Positions 45,570-56,810 of a DNA stretch of 64,000 bases are shown one piece after another. How positions within the stretch are numbered: the first letter of the stretch is position 1; the number at the start of each line of letters is the position of its first letter. Source of the DNA: Oceanimonas aquatica (lineage in GTDB: Bacteria > Pseudomonadota > Gammaproteobacteria > Enterobacterales > Aeromonadaceae); assembly GCF_030732065.1 (NCBI RefSeq), contig NZ_JAVBHX010000004.1:124001-188000 (forward strand). The letters run 5' to 3'. The translations under genes and the position numbers were made by a program. The notes beneath the pieces were generated by a model. That model made no database searches. It was given only the letters and a program-made list of their open reading frames with translations, and was not told the DNA's origin.

Positions 45570-46997
45570 ATGAGTCAAGAAGTCAAAGCTCAGGTTGTGG
45601 TTCTGGGCGCGGGTCCTGCCGGTTACTCCGCCGCTTTCCGTGCCGCCGACCTGGGTCTGGAAACCGTTATCGTAGAGCGCTATTCCACTCTGGGCGGTGT
45701 ATGTCTGAACGTGGGCTGTATTCCTTCCAAGGCGCTGCTGCATATCGCCAAGGTGATTGAAGAATCCAAGATCATGGCCAGCCACGGTGTGACCTTTGGT
45801 GAGCCGCAGATCGACATCGACAAGATCCGCGCGCACAAGGAAAAGGTAATTGGTCAGCTGACTCAGGGTCTGGGCGGCATGGCCAAGATGCGCAAGGTCA
45901 AGGTAGTGAACGGTTTTGCCAAGTTCACCGGTGCCAACACCCTGGTGGTGGAAGGCGAGGGTGGCAACACCACCGTTAACTTCGACAACGCCATCATCGC
46001 GGCCGGCTCCCGTCCGATCCAGCTGCCTTTCATTCCTCATGAAGATCCGCGCGTATGGGACTCCACCGATGCGCTGGAGCTGAAGGAAGTGCCCGAGAAG
46101 CTGCTGGTCATGGGTGGCGGTATCATCGGTCTGGAAATGGGTACCGTTTACCACTCCCTGGGCTCCAAGATCGATGTGGTTGAAATGTTCGACCAGGTGA
46201 TCCCGGCTGCCGACAAGGACATCATCAAGGTGTTCACCAAGCAGGTGAAGAGCAAGTTCAACCTGATGCTGGAAACCAAGGTGACCGCCGTTGATGCCAA
46301 GGACGACGGCATTCACGTCACCATGGAAGACAAGAAAGGCCAGAGCGTGACCAACGTCTATGACGCCGTGCTGGTGGCCATCGGCCGTACTCCCAATGGC
46401 AAGTCACTGGACGCCGAGAAAGCCGGTGTCAACGTGGACGAGCGTGGCTTCATCAATGTCGACAAGCAGCTGCGCACCAATGTGCCGCACATCTACGCCA
46501 TCGGCGACATCGTGGGTCAGCCCATGCTGGCGCACAAGGGCGTGCATGAAGGCCACGTGGCCGCCGAAGTCATTGCTGGCATGAAGCACTACTTCGATCC
46601 GAAAGTGATTCCGTCCATCGCCTACACCGAGCCTGAAGTGGCATGGGTGGGTGTAACCGAGAAGGAAGCCAAGGAAAAAGGCCTGAACTTTGAAGTGGCT
46701 TCTTTCCCCTGGGCTGCGTCCGGTCGCGCCATCGCCTCCGACTCTGCCTACGGCATGACCAAGCTGATCTTCGATAAAGACACTCACCGTGTTCTGGGTG
46801 GTGCCACCATAGGTACCAACGCCGGCGAATTGCTCGGCGAGATCGGTCTGGCCATCGAAATGGGTGCCGACGCCGAAGACATCGCGCTGACCATTCACGC
46901 TCACCCCACTCTGCACGAGTCCGTGGGCATGGCCGCCGAAGTGTTCGAAGGCTCCATCACCGACATGCCGAACCCCAAGGCCAAGAAGAAGAAGTAA
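45570..46997 (+). CDS. lpdA: Dihydrolipoyl dehydrogenase LpdA (E3)
   Basis: E3 reoxidises dihydrolipoamide for pyruvate and 2-oxoglutarate dehydrogenases and the glycine cleavage system. The 475-residue flavoprotein has the FAD motif VVLGAGPAGYSAAFRAADLG, redox Cys pair C45/C50 (GGVCLNVGCIPSK), NAD motif MGGGIIGLEMGTVYHSLGS, and the C-terminal interface His in HAHPTLHESVGMAAEVF. GAGG precedes the ATG. The 152-base gap from aceF suggests its own promoter in addition to operon readthrough. Confidence 0.97.
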   Translation: MSQEVKAQVVVLGAGPAGYSAAFRAADLGLETVIVERYSTLGGVCLNVGCIPSKALLHIAKVIEESKIMASHGVTFGEPQIDIDKIRAHKEKVIGQLTQGLGGMAKMRKVKVVNGFAKFTGANTLVVEGEGGNTTVNFDNAIIAAGSRPIQLPFIPHEDPRVWDSTDALELKEVPEKLLVMGGGIIGLEMGTVYHSLGSKIDVVEMFDQVIPAADKDIIKVFTKQVKSKFNLMLETKVTAVDAKDDGIHVTMEDKKGQSVTNVYDAVLVAIGRTPNGKSLDAEKAGVNVDERGFINVDKQLRTNVPHIYAIGDIVGQPMLAHKGVHEGHVAAEVIAGMKHYFDPKVIPSIAYTEPEVAWVGVTEKEAKEKGLNFEVASFPWAASGRAIASDSAYGMTKLIFDKDTHRVLGGATIGTNAGELLGEIGLAIEMGADAEDIALTIHAHPTLHESVGMAAEVFEGSITDMPNPKAKKKK

Positions 46998-47018
46998 TTC
47001 TTTTACGCCTTCGGCAAT

Positions 47019-47050
47019 AAAAATCCCCGGCCTACTGGCCGGGGATTTTT
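47019..47050. terminator. Intrinsic terminator after lpdA
   Basis: The 14-bp arms AAAAATCCCCGGCC/GGCCGGGGATTTTT have loop TACT and further T residues. Confidence 0.92.
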
Positions 47051-47200
47051 TTATTCCATTCCCCTGCAATTCAGCCTCATTTGTGTCACAGATCACTGTT
47101 TTGAATAAAAAGCGCGCGCCCTTGTCAATTAGCCGATATGTTGAAAAGCCTGTTCAAGGGCACACATTCAACGTTTTACCGTGACGTAAGGGAATACGAC

Positions 47201-49075
47201 ATGCGCTTTCACCCCGGCAATCTGAGTGTCAGGTTCAAGTTGATCCTGGGCTTTGTGATGATGTTGCTGACCACCCTGGCCATCGCCGCCATCAGTGGTT
47301 TTTCTCTGAACCAGGTACTGAGCAGTGCCGACCGGCAGGAGCGGGCGGCACAGATCGATCTGTTGTTTCAGCAGGCCCGGCAGTTCGAGAAAAACTACCT
47401 GTTGCAGCATGACATCGAACAGCTGGAGCAGGCCAAAACCCTGGTATCCCGGGCCGGCAGCCTGGCGGGCAGTTTGCTGGATGATCTGCAGCAGGCCGAC
47501 GACCGGGCCCGGCTGGGGCAATTGCTCAACGGAACCCAAACCTACCAGCAGGAGCTGGAGCGGCTTGGCGTGCTGGAAGAGAAGGCCGGTGAGTTGCTGC
47601 TCAGCATGAACCAGCTGGGCTTTGCCGCCCAGCAGCGTGCCGAGTATCTGAGCGCCGGCGAACCCGCCTACATGAGCTGGCTGGTACGCCTGGTGGGCAT
47701 ACGCCTCAGCCAGAAGGAGTACGTCATCAGCCGTGCTGAGGCCGAGGTGACCCGGCTTGCCAGCCGGCTTCGGGGCCTGCTGCTCACGCTGGAAAGCCGC
47801 CTGAAGCTGGGCGAAGATCGGGATGTGCGCGAGTTTTATGAGCTGCTCAGCCGCTTTGATGAACAGCAAAAAGCCTATATCGAAACGACGCGTGAGCTGG
47901 ATACGGTACAGGAGCGCATTGGCGAGCTGACCACCACCATGGCCGAAAGCAGCGCCGCCCTGGTGGCCAGCCAGAAGCTGAACATGGAAACCGTCAGCCA
48001 GTGGTCGGGCATGCTGATCCTGCTGGTGACTGTCGCCGCCCTGGTGATGGGCGCCCTGTTCGCCTGGCTGATCACTCAGGGGATCGTTAATCCGCTCAAG
48101 ATACTGGTGGCCCAGGCGGATCGCATCGCCACCGGCGATCTCACCCAGGATGTGACTCATGAGCGCAAGGACGAGCTGGGCCGGCTGATGGACAGCATGC
48201 AGACCATGACCCGGAACCTGCGCACTCTGGTGGGCGAGCTCAACAACAACAGCAGCCATATCGCGACCTCGGCCCAGAGCCTGTCGGCCATGTCGGAGCA
48301 GGGACGCAGTGGCACCAATCAGCAGCGGCTGGAGCTGGAGCAGGTGTCCACCGCCATGAACGAAATGGCCGCCACCGTGCAGGAGGTGGCCCGTCACGCC
48401 GAGGCCGCCTTTGGCGCGGCCCAGACCGCTGATAACGATGCCGGTGCCGGCAATGACAGGGTCACTCAGACCACGGCGCGGATCGGCGAGCTGGCGGAAG
48501 AGGTGCGCCGTTCGCTGGCGGTCATTCAGCAACTGGAAAGCGAAAGCCTCAACATCGGCGGCATTCTCGATGTGATTAAGGGGGTGGCCGAGCAGACCAA
48601 CCTGCTGGCGCTCAATGCCGCCATCGAAGCCGCCCGGGCCGGCGAGCATGGCCGGGGCTTTGCGGTGGTGGCCGACGAAGTGCGGGCCCTGGCTCAACGC
48701 ACTCAGCAGGCGACTTCCCAGATTGAAGGCATGATACAAGGGTTGCAGGGCAAGGCCCGGGAGTCGGTGACCATGATGGATCACAGCGCCGTGATGGCCG
48801 AAGACACGGTGGCCACCGCCAATGAGACCGGTAACGCCATTCAGGCCATGGCCCGGGCGGTATCGCAGATCCAGCAGATGAACAGCCAGATCGCCACCGC
48901 CGCCGAACAGCAAAGCTCGGTGGCGGAAGAGATCAACCGCTCGGTATTCAGCATTCGCGAGCTGTCCGAACATTCCGCCGCCGCCAGCGACGAGGCTGCC
49001 GACAACAGCGCCCGGCTCGCCGACCTCGGCAACGAGCTGCAGCAACTGGTGGGGCGGTTCCGGCTGCCGGCGTGA
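47201..49075 (+). CDS. Methyl-accepting chemotaxis protein with a helical (HBM-like) sensor domain
   Basis: This 624-residue chemoreceptor has TM1 about 14-36 ([20 protein letters not shown]). A roughly 230-residue almost purely helical periplasmic domain follows ([34 protein letters not shown]), then TM2 about 266-290 ([20 protein letters not shown]), HAMP, and a signalling domain with [23 protein letters not shown]. The helical sensor looks like the HBM type, known for TCA-cycle acids in P. putida McpS, but no ligand residues can be confirmed. The ATG at 47201 has AAGGGA upstream and is preferred over 47138. It sits between lpdA and acnB in otherwise central-metabolism DNA. Confidence 0.88.
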   Translation: MRFHPGNLSVRFKLILGFVMMLLTTLAIAAISGFSLNQVLSSADRQERAAQIDLLFQQARQFEKNYLLQHDIEQLEQAKTLVSRAGSLAGSLLDDLQQADDRARLGQLLNGTQTYQQELERLGVLEEKAGELLLSMNQLGFAAQQRAEYLSAGEPAYMSWLVRLVGIRLSQKEYVISRAEAEVTRLASRLRGLLLTLESRLKLGEDRDVREFYELLSRFDEQQKAYIETTRELDTVQERIGELTTTMAESSAALVASQKLNMETVSQWSGMLILLVTVAALVMGALFAWLITQGIVNPLKILVAQADRIATGDLTQDVTHERKDELGRLMDSMQTMTRNLRTLVGELNNNSSHIATSAQSLSAMSEQGRSGTNQQRLELEQVSTAMNEMAATVQEVARHAEAAFGAAQTADNDAGAGNDRVTQTTARIGELAEEVRRSLAVIQQLESESLNIGGILDVIKGVAEQTNLLALNAAIEAARAGEHGRGFAVVADEVRALAQRTQQATSQIEGMIQGLQGKARESVTMMDHSAVMAEDTVATANETGNAIQAMARAVSQIQQMNSQIATAAEQQSSVAEEINRSVFSIRELSEHSAAASDEAADNSARLADLGNELQQLVGRFRLPA

Positions 49076-49125
49076 TGCCAGGCGCTGTGAGGGGTAAGGG
49101 GAGAGGAGGGCTGCATGTCTTTGAA

Positions 49126-49168
49126 GTGCGGGCGGCTCGCCCGCATATTGGCGCGAAGCGGCAACCTC
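49126..49168 (+). repeat. REP-like palindromic repeat, copy A
   Basis: GTGCGGGCGGCTCGCCCGC, a hairpin, is followed by ATATTGGCGCGAAGCGGCAACCTC. It is nearly identical to 56811-56853. The second hairpin (TTGgCGC-GAA-GCGGCAA) has one mismatch here. Confidence 0.7.
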
Positions 49169-49264
49169 CATGTCTGCCCCTGTCTTTACCCGCACTCCCG
49201 CCTCTCCTCATTTCCAGCCCGCCGGCATACAATGCGGACATTATTTGTGCTGCCGTGACATGCC

Positions 49265-51511
49265 ATGCGCCCCATCCTTCTGCTGTTGACCCTGTTGTTG
49301 TCCTTGCCGGCGCAGGCCGAGCGCCCGCGCGTGGCCCTGGTGCTGAGCGGGGGCGGGGCCAAGGGCGCCGCCCATGTGGGGGTGATCCGGGTGCTGGAAG
49401 CCAACCGCATTCCCGTGGATATTGTCACCGGCACCAGCATGGGCGCCTATGTGGCGGGCATGTACGCCCTGGGGCTCGATGCCGACGAGCTGGAGCGCCA
49501 GTTGCTGGGCCTGGACTGGAATCAGGGCTATCAGGACAAGGTGGGCCGGGACGAACTCTCGCTTCGGCGCAAGCGCCAGAACGACGAATTTTTACTGCGC
49601 ACCGATATTGGCATTGATGAAAAGTGGCAGCTCAGTCTGCCCGGCGGTTTCTTTCAGGGCCAGGCCCTGGGCGCCCTGCTCAGGAGCAGTACCCTCACCA
49701 TTCCCCGGCTGAAAAACTTCGACTATCTGCCCATTCCCTACCGGGCGGTGGCCACCGACATGGAAACCATGACGCCTGTGGTGCTCAAGCGCGGTCATCT
49801 GGCCACCGCCATGCAGGCCTCTATGTCGGTACCCGGGGTGCTGCAGCCGGTGGCGCTGAACGGCAAGCTGCTGGCGGACGGCGGCGTGGTCAACAACCTG
49901 CCGGTGGATGTAGCGAAAGCGCTGGGCGCCGACGTGGTCATCGCCGTGGACATCGGCGATGCCATGCTCCCCAGAGCCGAGCTCGACAGCGCCCTGGCCA
50001 TGGTCACCCAGCTCACTAACTACCTGACCCGGGCTGGTACCGAGCGGCAAACGGCGCTGCTCAGCGACGACGATGTGCTGCTCACCCCCGATATCATTGG
50101 CATTGGCGTGGGGGATTTCAACCGCATGCCCGAGGCCATTCGCCGGGGGGAAGCGGCGGCGCAAGCCATGTTGCCGCAACTGCAGGCACTGGCCATCAGC
50201 GAGCGGGACTACGCCGAGTATCACAACCGTAAACTGGATCGGCGCGCCCGGCTGCAGCGCAGCGATGCGGTGTTCCTGGACAAGGTGGAAGTGGAAGTGG
50301 AAGGCAACGGCAACCTGAGCGAGGCGGTGATCCGGGACGTGCTGGGGCTCAGGCCCGGCCAGTTTCACCAGACCGAGGAGCTGGAGCGGGGCGTGCGCCG
50401 GCTCTATGCCCTGGATGCCTTTGAGCAGGTCAGTTACCGCATTGAAGAGCGCGACGGCGAGCAGGTGCTGACGGTGCAGACCACGGAAAAGGGTTGGGGC
50501 CCGGGCTTTGTGGATCTCAAGTTCGCCCTGGAAGATGACTTTTCCAGCCGCACCAGTTACGAGATCGGTGCTCAGTTTCGTCGTACCAACATCAATATGC
50601 TGGGGGGCGAATGGCTGGCCGAGGTGACCCTGGGCAGCAACAAGCTGGTGGCGACCGAGTTCTACACCCCGCTGGATACCGACTATGACGTTTTCTGGAA
50701 GGTCAGGGGCGAGTATGAAAAACGCCGGCGCACCTTTTTTGTTGAGCCGGGGGAAGAGAGCTTCGAGCAATTTGGCCGGCTCACTACCCTGGACTTTGAC
50801 TACGCCACCTGGCGAGGGCTGAGCGAGCTGGGCTACAACCTGAACCCCTGGAGCGAGCTGGCCCTGGGGGTGCAGGGGCTTACCGGCAGCATTGAGGCGC
50901 GCAACCTGGACGGCAGCCTGGATGTGGCCTCGGCCGGCCCCTATCTGCGCTTCACCCACGACACCCTGGACAATGTGTTTTTTCCCACTCACGGCGAGGC
51001 GGCGGAGCTGACCCTGGGGTATTACCGCAACCGGCTGGACGGACAGGGCAGCAGTGAAAACGTGGCCGGGCTCGACTACGAGCTGGACTGGCTCAGGCCC
51101 TGGAATGCCGGTCGCCACACGCTGGTGGGCAAGCTGGTGCTGGGGGGCTCCACCGCCGAGCAGCCGCTGCCGGTATTCGCCCGTAGCCTGGGGGGCCTGT
51201 TCAACCTGTCGGGTTATCAGAGCGAGCAGCTCAGCGGCCGTTACAGCGGCCTGGCCGGGGTGCTGTATCACTACCGCTGGTTCGATAACGACTTCGGTGC
51301 CTTTCGCTCTCCCGTGTACCTGGGCGGGTCGCTTGAGCGGGGCGGGGTGTGGAATTCCGGCGCCGAGGTGGGCTGGGACGACTCGCTCACCGCCGGCAGC
51401 ATATTCGTTGGTGTAGACACCAACTGGGGACCCCTCTATCTGGCCTTTGGTCAGGCGGAAGGGGATAAAAGCAGCGTTTACCTCTATTTCGGCAACCTGT
51501 TCAGCTTTTGA
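49265..51511 (+). CDS. Patatin-like phospholipase with POTRA and beta-barrel domains (type Vd autotransporter-like)
   Basis: The gene encodes 748 residues. The signal peptide (MRPILLLLTLLLSLPAQA) is followed by a patatin domain with oxyanion LSGGGAKGAAHVG, nucleophile S58 in GTSMG, and D205 in LADGGVVNNLP. A POTRA-like region (about 335-405: VFLDKVEVEVEGNGNLSEAVIRDVLGL) leads into a C-terminal outer-membrane barrel ending in Phe (YLYFGNLFSF). This is the PlpD architecture: a phospholipase tethered to or secreted through its own BamA-like barrel. The family activity is phospholipase A on membranes. It stands alone between a chemoreceptor and acnB. Confidence 0.9.
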   Translation: MRPILLLLTLLLSLPAQAERPRVALVLSGGGAKGAAHVGVIRVLEANRIPVDIVTGTSMGAYVAGMYALGLDADELERQLLGLDWNQGYQDKVGRDELSLRRKRQNDEFLLRTDIGIDEKWQLSLPGGFFQGQALGALLRSSTLTIPRLKNFDYLPIPYRAVATDMETMTPVVLKRGHLATAMQASMSVPGVLQPVALNGKLLADGGVVNNLPVDVAKALGADVVIAVDIGDAMLPRAELDSALAMVTQLTNYLTRAGTERQTALLSDDDVLLTPDIIGIGVGDFNRMPEAIRRGEAAAQAMLPQLQALAISERDYAEYHNRKLDRRARLQRSDAVFLDKVEVEVEGNGNLSEAVIRDVLGLRPGQFHQTEELERGVRRLYALDAFEQVSYRIEERDGEQVLTVQTTEKGWGPGFVDLKFALEDDFSSRTSYEIGAQFRRTNINMLGGEWLAEVTLGSNKLVATEFYTPLDTDYDVFWKVRGEYEKRRRTFFVEPGEESFEQFGRLTTLDFDYATWRGLSELGYNLNPWSELALGVQGLTGSIEARNLDGSLDVASAGPYLRFTHDTLDNVFFPTHGEAAELTLGYYRNRLDGQGSSENVAGLDYELDWLRPWNAGRHTLVGKLVLGGSTAEQPLPVFARSLGGLFNLSGYQSEQLSGRYSGLAGVLYHYRWFDNDFGAFRSPVYLGGSLERGGVWNSGAEVGWDDSLTAGSIFVGVDTNWGPLYLAFGQAEGDKSSVYLYFGNLFSF

Positions 51512-51726
51512 TGTTAACGGTTTGTTGATCGTTGGTTTTGTGGCAAAAGCACGGAAATGCTATTCAAAACATGGCGTTAGTCAAATATTCGACCAAAGGA
51601 CAGGCGGGCCGGATTTTAATCCGGGGTTAAAACTTATATACTTTCGCGGCGTTCTTACGGACGCCCAAGGCCCCCTACAAGGACATTTACGCCCACGGTG
51701 GCGAATGATAATAAGAGGATACAGTC

Positions 51727-54324
51727 GTGCTTGAAGCCTATCGTAAACACGTCGAAGAACGTGCCGCAGAGGGAGTGGTTGCCAAGCCACTCGATGCAGA
51801 GCAAGTTGCCGCCCTGGTTGAATTACTCAAGAACCCGCCCGCCGGCGAAGAAGCCTTCCTCTACGAACTCCTGTCTACCCGCATTCCCCCTGGTGTTGAT
51901 GAAGCCGCTTACGTAAAAGCCGGTTTCCTCGCCGCCGTGGCCAAAGGCGAAGTGAGCTCGCCGGTGGTGTCTGCCGAGCAGGCCACCGAGCTGCTGGGCA
52001 CCATGCAGGGTGGTTACAACATTGCTCCCCTGGTCGAGCTGCTGGACGTGGACGCCCTGGCGCCCATCGCCGCCAAGGCCCTGAGCCACACTCTGCTGAT
52101 GTTTGACGCCTTCCACGACGTGGACGAAAAGGCCAAGGCCGGCAACGCCTTTGCCAAGCAGGTGATGCAGTCCTGGGCCGAGGCCGAGTGGTTCCTGGAG
52201 CGCGCGCCCCTGGCCGACAAGATCACCATGACCGTATTCAAGGTGCCCGGCGAAACCAACACCGATGACCTGTCTCCGGCTCAGGACGCCTGGTCCCGCC
52301 CCGACATTCCGCTGCACGCCCAGGCCATGCTGAAAAACGCCCGTCCCGGCATCGAGCCCGACGAAGACGGCGTGGTTGGCCCCATCAAGGCCATTGAAGC
52401 CCTGAAGGAAAAAGGTCATCCGCTGGCCTACGTGGGCGACGTGGTCGGCACCGGCTCCAGCCGCAAGTCTGCCACCAACTCCGTGCTGTGGCACATGGGC
52501 GACGACATTCCGTTCGTGCCCAACAAGCGTGCCGGCGGCATCTGCATCGGCAGCAAAATCGCGCCCATCTTCTTCAACACCATGGAAGACGCCGGTGCCC
52601 TGCCCATCGAGTGCGACGTGACCAAGCTGAACACCGGCGACGTGATCGACATCTATCCCTACGAGGGCAAGATCTGCCGCCACGGCAGCGACGACGTCAT
52701 CAGCACCTTCAAGCTGAAGACCGACGTACTGCTCGACGAAGTGCGCGCCGGCGGCCGTATTCCGCTGATTATCGGTCGCGGCCTGACCGACAAGGCCCGC
52801 GAAGCGCTGGGCATGGCGCCGTCCGAAGTATTCAAGCGCCCGGCGCCGGTCGCCGACTCCGGCAAGGGTTACACCCTGGCCCAGAAAATGGTGGGCAAGG
52901 CCTGTGGTGTTGAGGGTGTGCGCCCCAACCAGTACTGCGAGCCCAAGATGACCACCGTCGGCTCTCAGGACACCACCGGCCCCATGACCCGGGATGAGCT
53001 GAAGGATCTGGCCTGCCTGGGCTTCTCCGCCGACCTGACCATGCAGTCGTTCTGCCACACCGCCGCCTATCCCAAGCCGGTGGACGTGACCACCCACCAC
53101 ACTCTGCCCGACTTCATCATGAACCGGGGCGGCGTGTCTCTGCGCCCGGGTGACGGTGTTATTCACTCCTGGCTGAACCGCATGCTGCTGCCCGATACCG
53201 TGGGCACCGGCGGTGACTCCCACACCCGTTTCCCCATCGGTATCTCCTTCCCGGCGGGCTCCGGCCTGGTGGCTTTTGCCGCCGCCACCGGCGTGATGCC
53301 GCTGGACATGCCGGAATCCGTGCTGGTGCGCTTCAAGGGCGAAATGCAGCCCGGCATCACCCTGCGGGATCTGGTGCACGCCATTCCTTACTACGGCATT
53401 CAGAACGGTCTGCTGACCGTGGCCAAGGAAGGCAAGATCAACGAATTCTCCGGCCGTGTGCTGGAAATCGAGGGTCTGCCCCAGCTGAAGGTGGAACAGG
53501 CATTCGAACTGGCCGATGCCACCGCCGAGCGCTCCGCCGCCGGTTGTACCATCAAGCTGGATAAAGAGCCGATCATCGAGTACCTGAACTCCAACATCGT
53601 GATGCTGAAGTGGATGATTGCCGAAGGCTACGGCGACAAGCGCACCCTGGAGCGCCGCATCAAGGGCATGGAAGAGTGGCTGGCCAACCCCGAGCTGATG
53701 GAAGCCGATGCCGATGCCGAGTACGCCCACGTGCTGGAAATCGACATGAGCGAGATCAAGGAGCCCATTCTGTGCGCCCCGAACGATCCCGACGATGCCC
53801 GTCTGCTGTCCGAGGTGACCGGCGAGAATATCGATGAAATCTTCATCGGCTCCTGCATGACCAACATTGGTCACTTCCGTGCCGCCGGCAAGCTGCTCGA
53901 CAAGTTCAAGGGCCAGCTGCCGACCCGCCTGTGGGTAGCGCCGCCCACCAAGATGGACAAGGATCAGCTCACCAGCGAAGGCTACTACGGTATCTTTGGC
54001 CGGGTGGGTGCCCGCATCGAGATTCCGGGCTGCTCCCTGTGCATGGGTAACCAGGCGCGGGTAGGAGACAACACCACTGTGGTGTCCACCTCCACCCGTA
54101 ACTTCCCCAACCGTCTGGGCAAGGGCGCCAACGTCTACCTGGCGTCCGCCGAGCTGGCTGCCGTGGCCGCCATTCACGGCAAGCTGCCGACCGTGGCCGA
54201 GTACCTGGAATACGCCGAGGAGCTGAACGCCACCGCTGCCGACACCTATCGTTACCTGAACTTCGACGAGCTGGACAGCTACGTGGAAAAGGCCGATACC
54301 GTGATCTTTCAGCAGGCCATCTAA
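51727..54324 (+). CDS. acnB: Bifunctional aconitate hydratase 2 / 2-methylisocitrate dehydratase AcnB
   Basis: AcnB is the main vegetative aconitase of the TCA cycle. The 865-residue protein starts with GTG at 51727 (AGAGGA upstream) and reads [16 protein letters not shown], as in E. coli. The N-terminal HEAT-like domain precedes the swivel domain ([20 protein letters not shown]) and the core. Iron-sulfur cluster Cys residues are in [11 protein letters not shown] and [11 protein letters not shown]; the cluster is oxidant- and iron-sensitive. The gene lies downstream of pdhR-aceEF-lpdA as in E. coli, but with a chemoreceptor and a patatin gene inserted. It has its own 215-base leader and terminator. 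Confidence 0.97.
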   Translation: MLEAYRKHVEERAAEGVVAKPLDAEQVAALVELLKNPPAGEEAFLYELLSTRIPPGVDEAAYVKAGFLAAVAKGEVSSPVVSAEQATELLGTMQGGYNIAPLVELLDVDALAPIAAKALSHTLLMFDAFHDVDEKAKAGNAFAKQVMQSWAEAEWFLERAPLADKITMTVFKVPGETNTDDLSPAQDAWSRPDIPLHAQAMLKNARPGIEPDEDGVVGPIKAIEALKEKGHPLAYVGDVVGTGSSRKSATNSVLWHMGDDIPFVPNKRAGGICIGSKIAPIFFNTMEDAGALPIECDVTKLNTGDVIDIYPYEGKICRHGSDDVISTFKLKTDVLLDEVRAGGRIPLIIGRGLTDKAREALGMAPSEVFKRPAPVADSGKGYTLAQKMVGKACGVEGVRPNQYCEPKMTTVGSQDTTGPMTRDELKDLACLGFSADLTMQSFCHTAAYPKPVDVTTHHTLPDFIMNRGGVSLRPGDGVIHSWLNRMLLPDTVGTGGDSHTRFPIGISFPAGSGLVAFAAATGVMPLDMPESVLVRFKGEMQPGITLRDLVHAIPYYGIQNGLLTVAKEGKINEFSGRVLEIEGLPQLKVEQAFELADATAERSAAGCTIKLDKEPIIEYLNSNIVMLKWMIAEGYGDKRTLERRIKGMEEWLANPELMEADADAEYAHVLEIDMSEIKEPILCAPNDPDDARLLSEVTGENIDEIFIGSCMTNIGHFRAAGKLLDKFKGQLPTRLWVAPPTKMDKDQLTSEGYYGIFGRVGARIEIPGCSLCMGNQARVGDNTTVVSTSTRNFPNRLGKGANVYLASAELAAVAAIHGKLPTVAEYLEYAEELNATAADTYRYLNFDELDSYVEKADTVIFQQAI

Positions 54325-54347
54325 GACGAATTAACCTCGTCTGAGTC

Positions 54348-54374
54348 AAAGCCAGCCTTCGGGCTGGCTTTTTT
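54348..54374 (+). terminator. Intrinsic terminator after acnB
   Basis: AAAGCCAGCC/GGCTGGCTTT with a TTCG tetraloop, then further T residues. Confidence 0.92.
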
Positions 54375-54475
54375 ATTGCCCGCTTTCCGCCTTCTTTAAT
54401 TCCTGAACTGTGGAATAGCACCGAAGCAAACCGAACAAAAAGATATAAGCTCCTTGATCTAAATCAAACAATAAA

Positions 54476-54514
54476 TGAGAATTAGTCGCCTTTTGTTTTG
54501 GTGCTTAATTCTCA
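54476..54514 (+). promoter_or_regulatory. Inverted Fur half-sites upstream of fiu
   Basis: TGAGAAT at 54476-54482 and ATTCTCA at 54508-54514 are perfect Fur half-sites within a larger inverted repeat (ATGAGAATTAG ... CTTAATTCTCAT), 25 bases apart. They fall in an AT-rich leader just before the receptor gene, consistent with iron repression. The wide spacing is unusual. Confidence 0.6.
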
Positions 54515-54541
54515 TAAAAATATACCCATAAGGAGTTGTCA

Positions 54542-56803
54542 GTGCGCACCTTTATTCGCTCATCCGCACTTCCCCCCAAAACCATGATCGGCTCGGCGGT
54601 GGGCCTGGCCGTGGCCAGTATGGCGGTCCCCGCTCATGCCCAGCAGGACGTGACCCGTCTTGATACCGTGCTGGTCAAGGAGTCCCGCGAGCAGGGCTAC
54701 AAGGCCGGGGAGTCGGCATCGAACAAGTATGTGAAGCCGTTGCTGGATACGCCCCAGACCGTGACCGTGGTGCCGAAAGAGGTGATGGAAGAGCAGCAGG
54801 CCCTGAGTCTGCGCCAGGTGCTTTCCAATGTGTCCGGCATCACTTTTGACGCGGGCGAGGGCGGCGGCGGCTCCGGCGACAAGATCAATATTCGCGGTTT
54901 CAGCGCCAACGCCAACATGCAAATCGATGGGCTGCGCGACAGCAGCCAGAACAACCGCACCGACACCTTTAATATTGAGCAGGTGGAAGTGCTGAAGGGC
55001 CCCAACTCGGTGTTTGGCGGTGCCGGCACCACAGGCGGCGCCATCAACCAGGTGAGCAAGGCCCCCAAACAGCGCGACTTCGCTGAAATCGGCGCCAGTG
55101 TGGGTACCGACAACTATCGCCGTGTAACCCTGGACGCCAACACCATGCTGGATGTGGGTGTGAACAGCGCCGCCCGCATCAACCTGATGGCTCACGAAAA
55201 CGACGTGCCCGGCCGTAACGATATCGACCGTCAGCGTTTTGGTATTGCGCCGTCCGTGACCATAGGTCTGAGCGAGCAAACCCGGGCCACCCTGAGCTAC
55301 TTCCACCAGCAGGACGACAACCTGCCCGACTATGGCCTGCCGGCCCGGGACGGCAAGGTAGTGCCCGGCGTAGACAGAGAGAGCTACTTTGGCTGGCGCA
55401 ATCTGGATGAAGAAAAGATTCAGTCCGATGCCGTCACCCTCAAGCTTGAGCACGAGCTGAGCGATACCGCCCGCATTGAAAACCAGACCCGCTACAGCCG
55501 GGTGGACAGAGACACAACGGTGTCTGCGTCTCATATCAGTAGATTCAAAAGGAAAGAAGAGCCGGCCGGCTCAGGTGAGTTCGAGGTCGATAAGGGGAAT
55601 TTTCTTCCTGATGGGCAGTATTTGCCAGCAGGACCTCAGGCCTACCGCCGTGATGCCCAAACCGACATGTGGATTAATCAGACCGGTCTGGCAGTTGAAT
55701 TCGACACCGGCGCCTTGAAGCACGATATGCTGGTGGGGGCGGAGATCTCCCGGGAAACCTATGATCTGACCTCTAGCAACTATAACCTTGGTCAGGGCAC
55801 TAGTGCTTATCCTGAGAATGGCTACAGCCTTGCTAACCCGCCGGGCGTATGGACCGGGCCTGTTACCGTTACCCCCCGTGGCGGCAAAGAAGCCGAGCTG
55901 GATACCCGCGCTCTGTATGTGTTTGATACCGTGACACTGCACTCGCAGTGGGATCTGAGCCTGGGCCTGCGTCATGACTGGATCTCCGGTGAAACCACCG
56001 ACAAGGACAGTGGTGAAACCACCTCCACCAGTGATCAAATGTTCAGTGGCCGTGCCGGTATCGTGTTCAAGCCCGCCGATAACGGCCGGGTCTACCTGGC
56101 CTACGGCACCTCCTTTAACCCCTCTGCCGAGGCGCTGGCCACCTCCGGTGGTCTGCCGCGTGGTAACGGTGCCGAAAACCTGAAGCCCGAGAAGAACGAA
56201 ACCTGGGAGCTGGGTACCAAGTGGGAGCTGATGAACGGTCGGCTGGGACTGGACGGCGCCCTGTTCCGGGTCGACAAGACCAACGCCCGCGAGACCAATG
56301 CCGACGATGAGCTGGAGCTGGCCGGTGAGCAGCGGGTGCAGGGTATGGAGCTGGGCCTGACCGGCGTGTTGACCGACGAGTGGAAGGTGTTTGCCAACTA
56401 CACCCTGCTCGACAGCGAAACCCTGAAGTCTGTGGCCAAGCCACAAGAAGGTGGCCGTTCAGCCGAAGGTAACCCGCTGGGCAACACGCCGCGCAACAGC
56501 GCCAACCTGTGGACCACCTATGAGCTGATGCCGGGAGTGGAGCTGGGCTACGGCGCCCGTTATGTGGGCTCTCGCTACGTGGCGTCCGATGTGGATGCCA
56601 AGATCGACAGCTACTGGGTCCACAATGCCATGGCGTCCTATCAGGTGACCGACGCCTTCAGCCTGCAGCTGAACGTCAACAACCTGTTTGACGAGGACTA
56701 CGTGGAGCGGGTGCGTGGCCGCCCCGGACTTGATGACCGCAGCTCCGCCGTGGAACTGGGGGACGGCCGCTCTGCCGTACTGTCCGCCAACTACCGGTTC
56801 TGA
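54542..56803 (+). CDS. fiu: Catecholate siderophore TonB-dependent receptor (Fiu-like)
   Basis: This 753-residue outer-membrane receptor has a signal peptide ([32 protein letters not shown]), a TonB-box/plug domain ([60 protein letters not shown]) and a 22-strand barrel ending SANYRF. It resembles Fiu/FhuE-type catecholate receptors importing ferric catechols via TonB. The start is GTG 54542, with AGGAG six bases upstream, rather than TTG 54536. Stretches near 55500-55640 and 55740-55850, probably outer loops, are less GC-rich than the rest. ybiX follows, as in E. coli. Confidence 0.9.
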   Translation: MRTFIRSSALPPKTMIGSAVGLAVASMAVPAHAQQDVTRLDTVLVKESREQGYKAGESASNKYVKPLLDTPQTVTVVPKEVMEEQQALSLRQVLSNVSGITFDAGEGGGGSGDKINIRGFSANANMQIDGLRDSSQNNRTDTFNIEQVEVLKGPNSVFGGAGTTGGAINQVSKAPKQRDFAEIGASVGTDNYRRVTLDANTMLDVGVNSAARINLMAHENDVPGRNDIDRQRFGIAPSVTIGLSEQTRATLSYFHQQDDNLPDYGLPARDGKVVPGVDRESYFGWRNLDEEKIQSDAVTLKLEHELSDTARIENQTRYSRVDRDTTVSASHISRFKRKEEPAGSGEFEVDKGNFLPDGQYLPAGPQAYRRDAQTDMWINQTGLAVEFDTGALKHDMLVGAEISRETYDLTSSNYNLGQGTSAYPENGYSLANPPGVWTGPVTVTPRGGKEAELDTRALYVFDTVTLHSQWDLSLGLRHDWISGETTDKDSGETTSTSDQMFSGRAGIVFKPADNGRVYLAYGTSFNPSAEALATSGGLPRGNGAENLKPEKNETWELGTKWELMNGRLGLDGALFRVDKTNARETNADDELELAGEQRVQGMELGLTGVLTDEWKVFANYTLLDSETLKSVAKPQEGGRSAEGNPLGNTPRNSANLWTTYELMPGVELGYGARYVGSRYVASDVDAKIDSYWVHNAMASYQVTDAFSLQLNVNNLFDEDYVERVRGRPGLDDRSSAVELGDGRSAVLSANYRF

Positions 56804-56810
56804 TTCAATG

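Noticed and set aside
51823-54177. 784-codon minus-strand frame opposite acnB
   Set aside because: Shadow of acnB codon bias; no start signal and no recognisable protein.
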